Assembly: GCF_014650715.1 (NCBI RefSeq) | Contig: NZ_BMVM01000002.1 | Location: 248,001 to 312,000, forward strand | Source: Streptomyces bluensis | Lineage (GTDB): Bacteria; Actinomycetota; Actinomycetes; Streptomycetales; Streptomycetaceae | Length of the DNA: 64,000 nucleotides | Direction: 5' to 3' | Shown: positions 36,414-45,737 of the stretch, piece by piece | Numbering within the stretch: the first letter of the stretch is position 1 | How the letters are laid out: the number at the start of each line of letters is the position of its first letter | Program-made: the position numbers and the translations under genes | The notes under the pieces: model-generated | Database searches by the model: none | Told to the model about the DNA's origin: nothing | Seen by the model: the letters and a program-made list of their open reading frames with translations, nothing else

Positions 36414-36705
36414 TCTTGCTCGCGAATCGTGCTGGGACGATAAATCGACTTGAGTCCCGCGGCAACGGGGCACACCGCCCGATCCGCTCGCCCCAAGGAT
36501 GCCTCGCGGCGAGCCTGCATGCGTTGTGCCCAGCTCCCCGCCGGGTAATCCGCCCCGCCGGGCCTACCAGGATCCGGACGCCGGACCGGTGCCATTCGGG
36601 TCACCCCGCAGGTCGCACGGCCACCGCCCCCAGCACCCCACGGGCTCGGAAATCCGGTCGGCCGCTGTCCCCGAGGCGCCGTACACTGGGCGGAGCGAAA
36701 AGCGT

Positions 36706-37013
36706 GGATGGGGACGAGTAGCGCCGTACGCAGCCATGAGCGACCCGGGGACGGTGGAAGCCCGGGGGCGAGCGCGACGTGAAGATCACCCCGGAGCCGC
36801 CGGAAGAAAGCCGACGCGAGCCAGGCGGGACAGCGGCCAGGAGCGCACCAGCGGCGAGTAGAACCGGCTTCGTGACCCCAATGAGAGGGTTCGTCGGTGC
36901 GCACGAGGCACCGAGGAGCCAAGGAGGGTGGTACCGCGGGAGCGCGCCGCACACGGCGTCCGGAGAAACAAGGCTCTCGTCCCTCCGACGGAAGGCAGAA
37001 AGTCCGTTGGAGG
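36706..37013 (+). promoter_or_regulatory. Isoleucine T-box leader controlling ileS translation
   Basis: The stretch 36388-37023 has no gene. From 36706 it folds as a T-box. GGGG (36710-36713) pairs with CCCC (36789-36792), enclosing a specifier loop with AGTA (36717-36720) on one side and GAAGATCA on the other; the specifier ATC (36785-36787) codes for isoleucine. The T-box core AAGGAGGGTGGTACCGCG (36921-36938) fits the consensus exactly. CCTCCGACGGA (36982-36992) pairs with TCCGTTGGAGG (37003-37013), covering the ileS Shine-Dalgarno. Control is therefore translational: uncharged tRNA-Ile should favour the antisequestrator. TACACT at 36682-36687 is a plausible -10. Confidence 0.92.
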
Positions 37014-37023
37014 AAGCTCGCTG

Positions 37024-40000
37024 ATGACAGCGCCGATGTACCGCCAGGTGCCCGCCCAGGTCGACCTGCCCGCGCTTGAGCACGCGGTTCTCGACTTCTG
37101 GCGCGAGCAGAAGATCTTCGCCAAGAGCCTGGAACAGTCCGAGGGCCGCCCCGAGTGGGTGTTCTACGAGGGCCCGCCCACCGCCAACGGCATGCCGGGC
37201 GCCCACCACATCGAGGCCCGCGTCTTCAAGGACGTCTTCCCCCGCTTCCGCACCATGCGCGGCTACCACGTGGCCCGCAAGGCCGGCTGGGACTGCCACG
37301 GCCTCCCGGTGGAACTGGCGGTCGAGAAGGAACTCGGCTTCAGCGGCAAGCAGGACATCGAGGCGTACGGCATCGCGGAGTTCAACGCCAGGTGCCGCGA
37401 GTCCGTGACCCGGCACACCGACGCCTTCGAAGAGCTCACGACCCGCATGGGGTACTGGACCGACCTCACCGACCCCTACCGCACGATGGACCCCGAGTAC
37501 ATCGAGTCGGTCTGGTGGTCGCTCAAGGAGATCTTCACCAAGGGCCTGCTGGTCCAGGACCACCGCGTCGCCCCCTGGTGTCCGCGCTGCGGCACCGGCC
37601 TGTCCGACCACGAGCTGGCGCAGGGCTACGAGACGGTCGTCGACCCCTCGGTGTACGTCCGTTTCCCGCTCACCTCCGGTCCGCTCGCGGGCGAGGCCGC
37701 GCTCCTGGTGTGGACGACCACGCCGTGGACGCTGGTGTCCAACACCGCGGTCGCCGTCCACCCCGAGGTCACGTACGTCGTGGCCACGAACGGCGAGGAG
37801 AAGCTCGTCGTCGCCGAGCCGCTCGTCGCCAAGGCCCTCGGTGAGGGCTGGGAGACCACCGGGCAGACCTTCACGGGCTCCGAGATGGAGCGCTGGTCCT
37901 ACCAACGTCCGTTCGAGCTCGTCGAGTTCCCGGCGGACATCGAGACGCACTACGTCGTCAACGCCGAATACGTCACGACCGAAGACGGTACGGGCCTGGT
38001 CCACCAGTCCCCCGCATTCGGTGAGGACGACCTCAAGGTCTGCCGGGCGTACGGTCTGCCGGTGGTGAACCCGGTCCGCCCCGACGGCACGTTCGAGGAG
38101 GACGTCCCCCTCGTGGGCGGGGTCTTCTTCAAGAAGGCGGACGAAAAGCTCACCGAAGACCTCCAGCAGCGCGGTCTGCTCTTCAGGCACATCCCGTACG
38201 AACACAGTTACCCGCACTGCTGGCGCTGCCACACCGCGCTCCTCTACTACGCGCAGCCGTCCTGGTACATCCGCACCACCGCCGTCAAGGACCGCCTCCT
38301 CCAGGAGAACGAGAAGACCAACTGGTTCCCGGACTCGGTCAAGCACGGCCGCTACGGGGACTGGCTGAACAACAACATCGACTGGGCCCTGTCCCGCAAC
38401 CGCTACTGGGGCACGCCCCTGCCGATCTGGCGCTGCGAGGACGACCACCTGACCTGCGTGGGTTCCCTCACCGAGCTGACCGAGCTGACGGGCACCGACC
38501 AGTCGGGCCTCGACCCGCACCGCCCGTACATCGACGAGGTCACCTTCGCGTGCCCCCAGGACGGCTGCGGCACCACGGCCACCCGCGTACCGGAGGTCAT
38601 CGACGCCTGGTACGACTCGGGTTCGATGCCGTTCGCACAGTGGGGCTACCCGTACAAGAACAAGGAACTGTTCGAGGCCCGCTACCCGGCGCAGTTCATC
38701 TGTGAGGCCATCGACCAGACCCGCGGCTGGTTCTACACCCTGATGGCGGTCGGCACGCTGGTCTTCGACAAGTCCAGCTACGAGAACGTGGTCTGCCTCG
38801 GCCACATCCTCGCCGAGGACGGCCGCAAGATGTCCAAGCACCTGGGCAACATCCTGCAGCCGATCCCGCTCATGGACCAGCACGGCGCCGACGCGGTCCG
38901 CTGGTTCATGGCGGCCGGCGGCTCCCCGTGGGCGGCCCGCCGCGTGGGCCACGGCACCATCCAGGAAGTCGTCCGCAAGACGCTCCTCACCTACTGGAAC
39001 ACGGTCGCCTTCCAGGCCCTGTACGCGCGCACGTCGAACTGGGCGCCGTCCGGGGCGGACCCGGCCCCGGCCGACCGCCCGGTCCTGGACCGCTGGCTGC
39101 TGTCCGAGCTCCACGCGCTCACCGACCAGGTGACCCAGGCCCTCGACACCTACGACACCCAGCGCGCCGGCAAGCTCCTGTCGGCGTTCGTCGACGACCT
39201 GTCCAACTGGTACGTACGCCGCTCGCGCCGCCGTTTCTGGCAGGGCGACAAGGCGGCGCTGCGCACACTGCACGAGGTCGTCGAAACGGTCACGAAGCTG
39301 ATGGCCCCGCTGACCCCGTTCATCACCGAGCGGGTCTGGCAGGACCTGGTCGTGCCGGTGGCGCCGGGCGCCCCGGAGTCGGTGCACCTGGCCTCCTGGC
39401 CGGAGGCGGACCTGTCCGCCATCGACCCGGAACTGTCGAAGCAGATGGTGCTGGTGCGCCGGCTCGTGGAGCTGGGCCGTGCCACGCGCGCGGAGTCGGG
39501 CGTCAAGACACGTCAGCCGCTGTCGCGCGCCCTGGTGGCGGCGGCCGGCTTCGAGTCGCTGAATCCCGAACTGCACACGCAGATCACGGAGGAGCTGAAC
39601 GTGAGCTCCCTCGCGTCGCTGAGCGAGGTCGGGGGCTCACTGGTGGACACCACGGCGAAGGCGAACTTCCGTGCGCTGGGCAAGCGCTTCGGCAAGCGGG
39701 TCCAGGACGTGGCCAAGGCCATCGCCAACGCCGACGCGGCCGCCCTGTCCCTGGCCCTGCGTGAGGGCACGGCCTCGGTCGAGGTCGACGGCGAGACGGT
39801 CACCCTGTCCCCGGACGAGGTGATCATCACCGAAACCCCGCGCGAGGGCTGGTCCGTGGCGTCCGACTCGGGTGCGACGGTGGCCCTGGACCTGGAGATC
39901 ACCGAGGAGTTGCGCCGCGCGGGTCTCGCCCGTGACGCGATCCGCCTGATCCAGGAGGCCCGTAAGAACAGCGGCTTGGACGTGGCCGACCGGATCGCGC

Positions 40001-40176
40001 TGCGCTGGACGTCCACGGACACGGAGGTGAGCGCGGCCCTGAACGAGCACTCGGGGCTGATCTCCGACGAGGTCCTGGCCACGGACTTCGCGTCCGGCGA
40101 GGGTGACGACACGTACGGGGAGCCGTTCACGGACGAGGGCCTGTCGCTGACGTTCCGCCTCCGGAAGATCAGCTAG
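37024..40176 (+). CDS. ileS: Isoleucyl-tRNA synthetase, IleRS2-like with GAHH in place of HIGH
   Basis: A class I synthetase of 1050 residues charging tRNA-Ile. The start is ATG 37024, 10 nt after GGAGG. The first signature is YEGPPTANGMPGAHHIEA: positions 59-62 read GAHH, where HxGH is standard. The second signature KMSKH is intact (DGRKMSKHLGN, Lys 602). The CP1 editing domain (LLVWTTTPWTLVSNTAVAV) and the long C-terminal part after residue 850 resemble the eukaryote-like IleRS2 type, which is generally mupirocin-resistant. A strong hairpin terminates it 8 nt after the stop. Confidence 0.97.
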   Translation: MTAPMYRQVPAQVDLPALEHAVLDFWREQKIFAKSLEQSEGRPEWVFYEGPPTANGMPGAHHIEARVFKDVFPRFRTMRGYHVARKAGWDCHGLPVELAVEKELGFSGKQDIEAYGIAEFNARCRESVTRHTDAFEELTTRMGYWTDLTDPYRTMDPEYIESVWWSLKEIFTKGLLVQDHRVAPWCPRCGTGLSDHELAQGYETVVDPSVYVRFPLTSGPLAGEAALLVWTTTPWTLVSNTAVAVHPEVTYVVATNGEEKLVVAEPLVAKALGEGWETTGQTFTGSEMERWSYQRPFELVEFPADIETHYVVNAEYVTTEDGTGLVHQSPAFGEDDLKVCRAYGLPVVNPVRPDGTFEEDVPLVGGVFFKKADEKLTEDLQQRGLLFRHIPYEHSYPHCWRCHTALLYYAQPSWYIRTTAVKDRLLQENEKTNWFPDSVKHGRYGDWLNNNIDWALSRNRYWGTPLPIWRCEDDHLTCVGSLTELTELTGTDQSGLDPHRPYIDEVTFACPQDGCGTTATRVPEVIDAWYDSGSMPFAQWGYPYKNKELFEARYPAQFICEAIDQTRGWFYTLMAVGTLVFDKSSYENVVCLGHILAEDGRKMSKHLGNILQPIPLMDQHGADAVRWFMAAGGSPWAARRVGHGTIQEVVRKTLLTYWNTVAFQALYARTSNWAPSGADPAPADRPVLDRWLLSELHALTDQVTQALDTYDTQRAGKLLSAFVDDLSNWYVRRSRRRFWQGDKAALRTLHEVVETVTKLMAPLTPFITERVWQDLVVPVAPGAPESVHLASWPEADLSAIDPELSKQMVLVRRLVELGRATRAESGVKTRQPLSRALVAAAGFESLNPELHTQITEELNVSSLASLSEVGGSLVDTTAKANFRALGKRFGKRVQDVAKAIANADAAALSLALREGTASVEVDGETVTLSPDEVIITETPREGWSVASDSGATVALDLEITEELRRAGLARDAIRLIQEARKNSGLDVADRIALRWTSTDTEVSAALNEHSGLISDEVLATDFASGEGDDTYGEPFTDEGLSLTFRLRKIS

Positions 40177-40183
40177 AGAGGGA

Positions 40184-40225
40184 CGCCGAAGGCCCCGCTC
40201 CCTGATGGGAGCGGGGCCTTCGGCG
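40184..40225 (+). terminator. ileS terminator
   Basis: A perfect 19-bp stem (40184-40202 with 40207-40225) closed by TGAT, starting 8 nt after the ileS stop codon. Confidence 0.93.
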
Positions 40226-40247
40226 CACGGAAGGGCGACGGGCACGC

Positions 40248-40322
40248 TGGGGCGGGCCGGATTCGAACCGGCGTCCTCCTAGATGCCGTCAAGGCGCGAC
40301 AACCATCTGCGCTACGCGCCCC
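40248..40322 (-). tRNA. Degenerate tRNA-like element, anticodon uncertain
   Basis: Seventy-five nt that look like a tRNA gene on the minus strand. The T arm CCGG-TTCGAAT-CCGG and a GCGC/GCGC D stem are perfect, and the acceptor pairs GGGGCG with CGCCCC. Several features are abnormal. The acceptor has a C-C mismatch at pair 7, and an extra G is present, so an 8-bp acceptor with a 4-bp T stem fits better. If CCTTG/CTAGG is the anticodon stem it contains a T-T mismatch, and the loop ACGGCAT reads GGC with C at position 33. Reading U33 instead gives GAC, but then the stem fails. No CCA is encoded. Flanking CGCT and AGCG extend the acceptor helix. Confidence 0.5.
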
Positions 40323-40401
40323 AGCGCTTGAAGCACCCTAGCCGCGCACAGAAGCGCGCCCCACTGGTTTTCGGCAGACCCCACATCGGGAGACAACGCA
40401 A

Positions 40402-40437
40402 AGGACGAGGCCCCCGGAATTCCGGGGGCCTCGTCCT
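40402..40437. terminator. divIVA terminator
   Basis: A perfect 36-nt palindrome (18-nt arms centred on GGAATTCC), 35 nt beyond the divIVA stop. It can work in both directions and isolates the tRNA-like element from divIVA. Confidence 0.9.
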
Positions 40438-40472
40438 GAACGCTGCCGACGCCTAAGGCGTACTAGAGGCCG

Positions 40473-41654
40473 TCAGTTGTCGTCCTCGTCGATCAGGAAG
40501 CCACGCATCGGCGAGGGGGCCTGGCCCATCGGGGACGGGCCCTGAGGGCGGACCGGAGCCATCGGCTGGGTCATGGCCGGGGACATCTGCTGCTGGCCGC
40601 CGTAGGAGGGCGCGGACGGGGCGGGACCACCGCTGCCCATGCCACCGCCCATCGTCTGGTTGCCGCCGTACGACGGGGCGCCCGCGCCGGCCGGGGCCAT
40701 GGAAGGCGCCGGGGACGGCGGCAGAGAGGCGGCCGCCGGGGTGCGCGGCGGGGCCAGCGAGTCGTCGGCCTGGGTCTCCAGCTGACGCAGCTGCGACTCC
40801 AGGTACGACTTCAGCCGGGTGCGGTACTCGCGCTCGAAGCCACGCAGGTCCTCGACCTTGCGCTCCAGCGTGGCGCGGGCGGACTCCAGGGAGCCCATCG
40901 CGACACGGTGCTTCTCCTGCGCGTCCCGCTCCAGGGCGTCGGCCTTGGCACGGGCGTCGCGCTCCAGGCCTTCGGCACGGCTGCGCGCCTCACCGACGAT
41001 CTTGTTGGCCTCGGAGCGGGCCTCGGCGATCGCCTGGTCGGCGGTCTGCTGGGCCAGCGAGAGCACACGCGCGGCGCTGTCGCCACCGGGGCCCTGACCG
41101 GGCAGACCGGGGCCGCCCATCGGACCACCAGGTCCACCCGGACCGCCGGGGCCACCCATGGGGCCGCCCATCGGGCCCCCCATCTGCTGCTGCATCGGGC
41201 CGCCCTGGCCCATCGGGCCCTGACCCATCGGTCCCTGACCCATCGGTCCCTGACCCATGGGGCCGGGACCCTGCTGACCCTGACCGCCCGGACCCGCGGG
41301 CAGCTGCGGGGCACCGCTCGGCAGCTGGGGCGGACCACCCATGGGGCCACCCATCTGCTGCTGCGGCGGGCCCGATATCCCGGCGGGGACGGGAGCGCCC
41401 GGACCGCGCATGCCCTGCTGCTGGTCCTGAGGGCCGGGGCCCTCCGGAGGCTTGCGCATGTTCTGCTGGTTCTGCGCGGCGGCACGCGTCGCGGCGGCCA
41501 GCTTGGCGCGCAGATCCTCGTTCTCGCGGAGCAGGCGGGTCAGTTCGGCTTCGACCTCGTCGAGGAAGGCATCGACCTCGTCCTCGTCATAGCCTTCTCG
41601 GAGGCGGACGGTCGTGAACTGCTTGTTCCGCACGTCCTCGGGGGTCAACGGCAT
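40473..41654 (-). CDS. divIVA: Polar growth scaffold DivIVA
   Basis: DivIVA marks hyphal tips and directs apical wall growth in Streptomyces. The 393 residues begin with the membrane-binding N-terminal domain ([37 protein letters not shown]) and its short coiled coil. Then comes a long Q/P/G/M-rich linker (about 75-195) with PMGQG and PMGGP repeats. The main coiled coil is next (about 200-300), followed by a glycine/proline-rich tail ending GFLIDEDDN. Linker length and repeats are typical of the genus. It is the last gene of the leftward division cluster. Confidence 0.97.
   Translation of the reverse strand: MPLTPEDVRNKQFTTVRLREGYDEDEVDAFLDEVEAELTRLLRENEDLRAKLAAATRAAAQNQQNMRKPPEGPGPQDQQQGMRGPGAPVPAGISGPPQQQMGGPMGGPPQLPSGAPQLPAGPGGQGQQGPGPMGQGPMGQGPMGQGPMGQGGPMQQQMGGPMGGPMGGPGGPGGPGGPMGGPGLPGQGPGGDSAARVLSLAQQTADQAIAEARSEANKIVGEARSRAEGLERDARAKADALERDAQEKHRVAMGSLESARATLERKVEDLRGFEREYRTRLKSYLESQLRQLETQADDSLAPPRTPAAASLPPSPAPSMAPAGAGAPSYGGNQTMGGGMGSGGPAPSAPSYGGQQQMSPAMTQPMAPVRPQGPSPMGQAPSPMRGFLIDEDDN
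41209..41268. repeat. 15-bp tandem repeats in the divIVA linker
   Basis: Four consecutive 15-bp units of the type CCCATCGGTCCCTGA (41209-41268; units 2 and 3 identical, unit 1 with one change, unit 4 diverged) encode successive PMGQG pentapeptides. Being in frame, copy-number change would lengthen or shorten the linker without a frameshift. Confidence 0.85.
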
Positions 41655-41706
41655 CTCTTCACCTCAACGTAGTCATCGGCAGTCGGCAAGACCGTATCGT
41701 CCACAG

Positions 41707-41997
41707 TCACCTCGCGAGGTTGCTCACGACGGAGATCAAGATGTAGACGATGATCATTAGGACGAAGAAGGACAGGTCAAGTGCCACGCCCCCGAGACGT
41801 AGCGGCGGGATGAACCGCCGCAGAAGCTTGAGCGGTGGATCAGTGACAGTGTAGGTGGCCTCCAGAACGACCACCATCGCCTTGCCGGGTTGCCATGAGC
41901 GGGCGAACTGGAACACATAGTCCATGACCAACCGGAAGATCAGCACGATGAGAAAACACATCAGCGCGACATAGAGCACCTGCCAAACCACGCTCAT
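41707..41997 (-). CDS. YggT family membrane protein
   Basis: A 96-residue protein with two hydrophobic helices (about 3-27 and 72-93) joined by a loop with VTDPPLKLLRRFIPPLRLGGVALDLS, the YggT signature. YggT proteins sit between sepF and divIVA in many Gram-positives and are linked to division or osmotic adaptation. The position here is the same. Confidence 0.93.
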   Translation of the reverse strand: MSVVWQVLYVALMCFLIVLIFRLVMDYVFQFARSWQPGKAMVVVLEATYTVTDPPLKLLRRFIPPLRLGGVALDLSFFVLMIIVYILISVVSNLAR

Positions 41998-42047
41998 GAT
42001 CCGTGCTTCCCTCTCCCCTGTACGTGCTTCGTTTCCGGTCGTGCGTC

Positions 42048-42680
42048 TCAGCTCTGGTTGAAGAACCCGCCCTCTGCGATGCGGGCCTTGTCCTCCGCCG
42101 TGACATCGACGTTAGCAGGCGACAACAGGAACACCTTCTGCGTCACCCGCTCGATGCTTCCGTGGAGACCGAACACCAGACCAGCCGCGAAGTCGACAAG
42201 TCGCTTCGCGTCCGTGTCATCCATCTCCGTCAGATTCATGATCACCGGGGTGCCCTCACGGAAGTGTTCCCCGATGGTACGGGCCTCGTTGTAAGTCCGT
42301 GGGTGCAACGTGGTGATCCGGTAAGGCTCCCGTTCGGACACGACCTTGGGCATGATCACCGGCGCGTTCTTCTCCAGACTCTGGCGTTCTTGTGTGATGG
42401 ATGCCACGGGCGCGATCCGGGCAGGTCTCGGCGATTCGGCGGGCACCGAGGCGGAATGCGCCGCCGGTTCGCGCTGCACGGAGGGCTGTACGACTCTTAC
42501 CGATTCGTCCCGTTGGGGCTGGTGTGACTGGTGAGACGGTTCATGCCGCCTGCGGTCACGCTCGGGCTCCGGATCGAGCTCGGGCTCGAAGTCGTCATCG
42601 GGGTCGAAACCGCGGCCGTCGTACCCATCGTCCTCCACGAGGCCGAGGTAGACCGCCATCTTGCGCATCGCGCCGGCCAT
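42048..42680 (-). CDS. sepF: Cell division protein SepF
   Basis: SepF anchors FtsZ to the membrane and bundles filaments. The 210 residues comprise an N-terminal amphipathic piece ([10 protein letters not shown]), an acidic and then Q/R/H-rich disordered linker (about 20-95), and the SepF fold ([50 protein letters not shown], then [12 protein letters not shown]). ATG 42680 is used; an ATG four codons later is also plausible. Confidence 0.96.
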   Translation of the reverse strand: MAGAMRKMAVYLGLVEDDGYDGRGFDPDDDFEPELDPEPERDRRRHEPSHQSHQPQRDESVRVVQPSVQREPAAHSASVPAESPRPARIAPVASITQERQSLEKNAPVIMPKVVSEREPYRITTLHPRTYNEARTIGEHFREGTPVIMNLTEMDDTDAKRLVDFAAGLVFGLHGSIERVTQKVFLLSPANVDVTAEDKARIAEGGFFNQS

Positions 42681-42809
42681 GCTCTGAGTCCTCCGCTCTG
42701 TGGTGGATCGACCGACTAGTTGCCGAGTTCCCGCGATCCACGAGGTCGTTATGCCCGCTACCAGCGGGAATGACCATATTTTCTGCTGTGGTCCGACTTC
42801 TTGGCGACG

Positions 42810-43535
42810 TTACCCGAGCCTGGGGCGGACTCCGAGTACCGCCGTACCGACGCGCACATGTGTCGCCCCGGCCGCCACGGCCTGTTCGAGGTCCGCACTC
42901 ATCCCTGCCGAGACCATGTTCGCAGCCGGATGAGCTCGGCGCAGTACAGTCGACAAATCCATCAACCGATCGAAGGCCGCCTGTTGGCGACCCGCGTACG
43001 GCCCGGTGAGCGGCGCGACGGTCATCAGTCCGTCGAGCCGCAGCCCCGGCGAGCGCGCGACGAGGTCGCCCAACTCCTCGATTCCGCCAGGCCCCACTCC
43101 CCCTCGCTCCCCGCGGCCGCTCTCCTCCGCGTCGAGCGCGACCTGGATGAGACATCCCACCTCACGCCCGGCCCGCTCAGCCTCCTTGGACAGAGCTGTG
43201 ACAAGCCTGGAACGATCGACGGACTGCACGAGATCCGCATAACGCACCACAGAACGGACTTTGTTGGTCTGCAACTGACCAACGAAATGCCATGTAAGCG
43301 GCAGATCCGAGCATTCCGCCGCCTTGGGTGCCGCGTCCTGGTCCTTGTTCTCGGCGACATGGCGCACACCCAACTCCGACAGGATCCGCACATCACCGGC
43401 GGGGTAGGTCTTGGTGACCACGATCAGGGTCACCTCCTCGCGCTTCCGCCCGGCCGCCGCGCACGCCGCCGCGATGCGGTCCTCCACCTTCGCCAGGTTC
43501 ATGGCGAGTTGAGCCCTACGGTCCTTCATGTCCAT
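42810..43535 (-). CDS. YggS/PROSC family PLP homeostasis protein
   Basis: A 241-residue PLP-binding TIM-barrel protein of the alanine-racemase N-terminal type. The PLP lysine is in LIVVTKTYPAGDV (about residue 43). HFVGQLQTNK (Gly-Gln-Leu-Gln), DGLMTVAPL, SAGMSADLEQAVAAGATHVRVGTAVLG are all family marks. It buffers free PLP rather than catalysing a reaction. Its start overlaps the pgeF stop (TGATG). Confidence 0.94.
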   Translation of the reverse strand: MDMKDRRAQLAMNLAKVEDRIAAACAAAGRKREEVTLIVVTKTYPAGDVRILSELGVRHVAENKDQDAAPKAAECSDLPLTWHFVGQLQTNKVRSVVRYADLVQSVDRSRLVTALSKEAERAGREVGCLIQVALDAEESGRGERGGVGPGGIEELGDLVARSPGLRLDGLMTVAPLTGPYAGRQQAAFDRLMDLSTVLRRAHPAANMVSAGMSADLEQAVAAGATHVRVGTAVLGVRPRLG

Positions 43536-44272
43536 CAGTCCAGCCAGACATATCCCGCGAGTCGCCCCGTGGTGCGGTCGCGGCGGTACGAGAAGTGATC
43601 GCCCGATTCCAGCGTGCACACCGGCGACTGCTCCCGGTCGCGCACCCCCAGTCGTTCGAGCTGCGCGTGCACTCCGGCGCTCACATCGACCGCGGGCGTG
43701 CCCCAACTCGTTTCGGCGTACGCCGCCGGCTCGACGGCGGACACCTCGGCGCGCATCGCCTCGGGTACCTCGTAGCACCGGCCGCAGACGGCGGGCCCGG
43801 TGCGGGCGACGATCCGGGACGGTTCGGCACCGAGTTCCCTCATGGCGCGTACGGCGGCGGGCACGACTCCGGCGATCATGCCGGGCCGTCCCGCGTGGGC
43901 GGCGGCAGCGACCCCGGCGACGGGATCGGCGAGCAGCACGGGCGTGCAGTCGGCGGTGAGCACGGCGAGGGCGAGTCCGCGCCGGGCGGTGACGATCGCG
44001 TCGACGCGCGGAACCTCCGAGGAGCCCCACGGCCCGTCGACCACCGCGACGTCCGCCCCGTGCACCTGGTTCATCCAGACCACCTCGGCGGGGTCCAGGC
44101 CCAGCGACTTGGCGGCCAGTTCGCGGTTGGCGCGCACGGCGTCGGGGTCGTCCCCGACCGCCCCGCCGAGGTTGAGCTCCTCGTACGGAGCGGCGCTCAC
44201 CCCGCCCCACCGGTCGGTGAAGGCGAAGTGGGCGCCACTGGCCGAGGTCACAGAGCCGGGCTGTCCTATCAC
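43535..44272 (-). CDS. pgeF: Peptidoglycan editing factor PgeF (YlmD/YfiH, DUF152)
   Basis: A 245-residue multicopper-oxidase-like protein (laccase domain). Conserved metal-site and catalytic segments are [31 protein letters not shown] and [14 protein letters not shown], holding the H-C-H triad. PgeF removes wrongly incorporated L-serine from wall precursors in E. coli; assigning that role here is by homology. The GTG start overlaps ftsZ's stop as GTGA. Confidence 0.93.
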   Translation of the reverse strand: MIGQPGSVTSASGAHFAFTDRWGGVSAAPYEELNLGGAVGDDPDAVRANRELAAKSLGLDPAEVVWMNQVHGADVAVVDGPWGSSEVPRVDAIVTARRGLALAVLTADCTPVLLADPVAGVAAAAHAGRPGMIAGVVPAAVRAMRELGAEPSRIVARTGPAVCGRCYEVPEAMRAEVSAVEPAAYAETSWGTPAVDVSAGVHAQLERLGVRDREQSPVCTLESGDHFSYRRDRTTGRLAGYVWLD

Positions 44273-45459
44273 TTGAGGAAGTCCGGCACGTCCAGTTCCT
44301 CGGCCCCGCTGTCCGTGTAGGACCGGGACGGCGGGACCGGCGGCGAGACCGACAGGTCCTTCGCCGGCTCCGACCTGACCTCCGGCTCCTCCTTCGGCTT
44401 GACGCTGCCGAGCGAGCCGAACGACGGACGGCTCTCGGACGGCCGCACGGGGGCCGGGTCCTCGCGCTTGGAGGAGGCCGAGCCCAGGATGTTCTCCCGC
44501 TTGGCCGGGGGCTGGCCGCCGTCGAAGCCGGCCGCGATCACCGTGACCCGCACCTCGTCACCGAGGGCGTCGTCGATGACCGCGCCGAAGATGATGTTGG
44601 CCTCGGGGTGCGCGGCCTCGCTCACCAGCTGGGCCGCCTCGTTGATCTCGAACAGGCCGAGGTCGGAGCCACCGGAGATGGAGAGCAGCACGCCACGGGC
44701 GCCGTCGATGGACGCCTCCAGGAGCGGCGAGGAGATCGCCATCTCGGCCGCGGCCACCGCGCGGTCGTCGCCGCGGGCCGAGCCGATGCCCATGAGGGCC
44801 GAACCGGCCTCGGACATCACGGACTTGACGTCGGCGAAGTCGAGGTTGATCAGGCCGGGCGTGGTGATGAGGTCGGTGATGCCCTGGACACCGGAGAGCA
44901 GGACCTGGTCGGCCGACTTGAAGGCGTCGAGGACCGAGACCTGGCGGTCCGAGATGGACAGCAGCCGGTCGTTCGGGATGACGATGAGGGTGTCGACCTC
45001 TTCTCGGAGCTCGGCGATTCCGTCCTCGGCCTGGTTGGCACGGCGCCGTCCCTCGAAGGTGAACGGGCGGGTGACCACGCCGATGGTGAGGGCGCCGAGC
45101 GAGCGGGCGATGTTGGCCACGACGGGCGCGCCGCCGGTGCCGGTGCCGCCGCCCTCGCCCGCCGTCACGAAGACCATGTCGGCCCCCTTGAGGACCTCCT
45201 CGATCTCCTCTCGGTGGTCCTCGGCGGCCTTGCGGCCGACGGCCGGGTTGGCCCCGGCGCCGAGTCCTCGGGTGAGTTCACGGCCGACGTCGAGTTTGAC
45301 GTCTGCGTCGCTCATCAACAGCGCCTGGGCGTCCGTGTTGATCGCGATGAACTCGACACCCTTGAGACCGACCTCGATCATTCGGTTGATGGCATTGACA
45401 CCACCGCCGCCGACACCGATGACCTTGATGACTGCGAGGTAGTTCTGCGGTGCTGCCAC
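44269..45459 (-). CDS. ftsZ: Cell division GTPase FtsZ
   Basis: FtsZ polymerises into the Z-ring and, in Streptomyces, into sporulation ladders. The 396 residues contain the GTP-binding GVGGGGVNA, the tubulin signature GGGTGTG (residues 103-109), and the catalytic T7 loop [12 protein letters not shown] variable linker (about 315-385) follows, ending in the conserved tail ELDVPDFLK that binds SepF and other partners. GTG 45459 ([10 protein letters not shown] in the frame) is the known genus start; the open frame continues 17 codons upstream. The 278-nt gap before it suggests its own promoters. Confidence 0.99.
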   Translation of the reverse strand: MAAPQNYLAVIKVIGVGGGGVNAINRMIEVGLKGVEFIAINTDAQALLMSDADVKLDVGRELTRGLGAGANPAVGRKAAEDHREEIEEVLKGADMVFVTAGEGGGTGTGGAPVVANIARSLGALTIGVVTRPFTFEGRRRANQAEDGIAELREEVDTLIVIPNDRLLSISDRQVSVLDAFKSADQVLLSGVQGITDLITTPGLINLDFADVKSVMSEAGSALMGIGSARGDDRAVAAAEMAISSPLLEASIDGARGVLLSISGGSDLGLFEINEAAQLVSEAAHPEANIIFGAVIDDALGDEVRVTVIAAGFDGGQPPAKRENILGSASSKREDPAPVRPSESRPSFGSLGSVKPKEEPEVRSEPAKDLSVSPPVPPSRSYTDSGAEELDVPDFLK

Positions 45460-45556
45460 GTCGAAGGCCTCTCGCCTCGATTTACGGGTCGCCACTTCGC
45501 GGTTGCCCACGGGGTGACGACGGATGCCGATGGGGACGGTCCGTATCGCCGACCCG

Positions 45557-45581
45557 AACCCTAACCCTGAAGTTTAGGGTT
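45557..45581. promoter_or_regulatory. Inverted repeat in the ftsZ leader
   Basis: AACCCTAA (45557-45564) and TTAGGGTT (45574-45581) are perfect inverted repeats in the 278-nt ftsQ-ftsZ gap, about 100 nt upstream of ftsZ. On the minus strand TAAACT inside the loop side could serve as a -10. A GACAC motif, the core bound by WhiA in Streptomyces, lies at 45617-45621. Several ftsZ promoters are known in this region in S. coelicolor. Confidence 0.45.
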
Positions 45582-45737
45582 ACCAGTGTGCCTGTTCCCT
45601 GGACTCTTCCGAACAGGACACTAAGTCGACAAGTGGCGCACGTTCAACGAACACGCCGAACCTCCCGTTTTTCTTTTCACCCTATGTGATCAGCCGTAGC
45701 GATGCCCAACCAGGGTGCTGGCCTGCGCGAATGTGCG

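Noticed and set aside
36601-39576. 991-codon minus-strand ORF opposite ileS and its T-box
   Set aside because: It covers the T-box and the ileS reading frame; its composition is that of an antisense frame.
40248-40322. A standard Ala or Val tRNA call
   Set aside because: The GGC reading requires C at position 33 and the GAC reading destroys the anticodon stem, so no amino acid identity is assigned.
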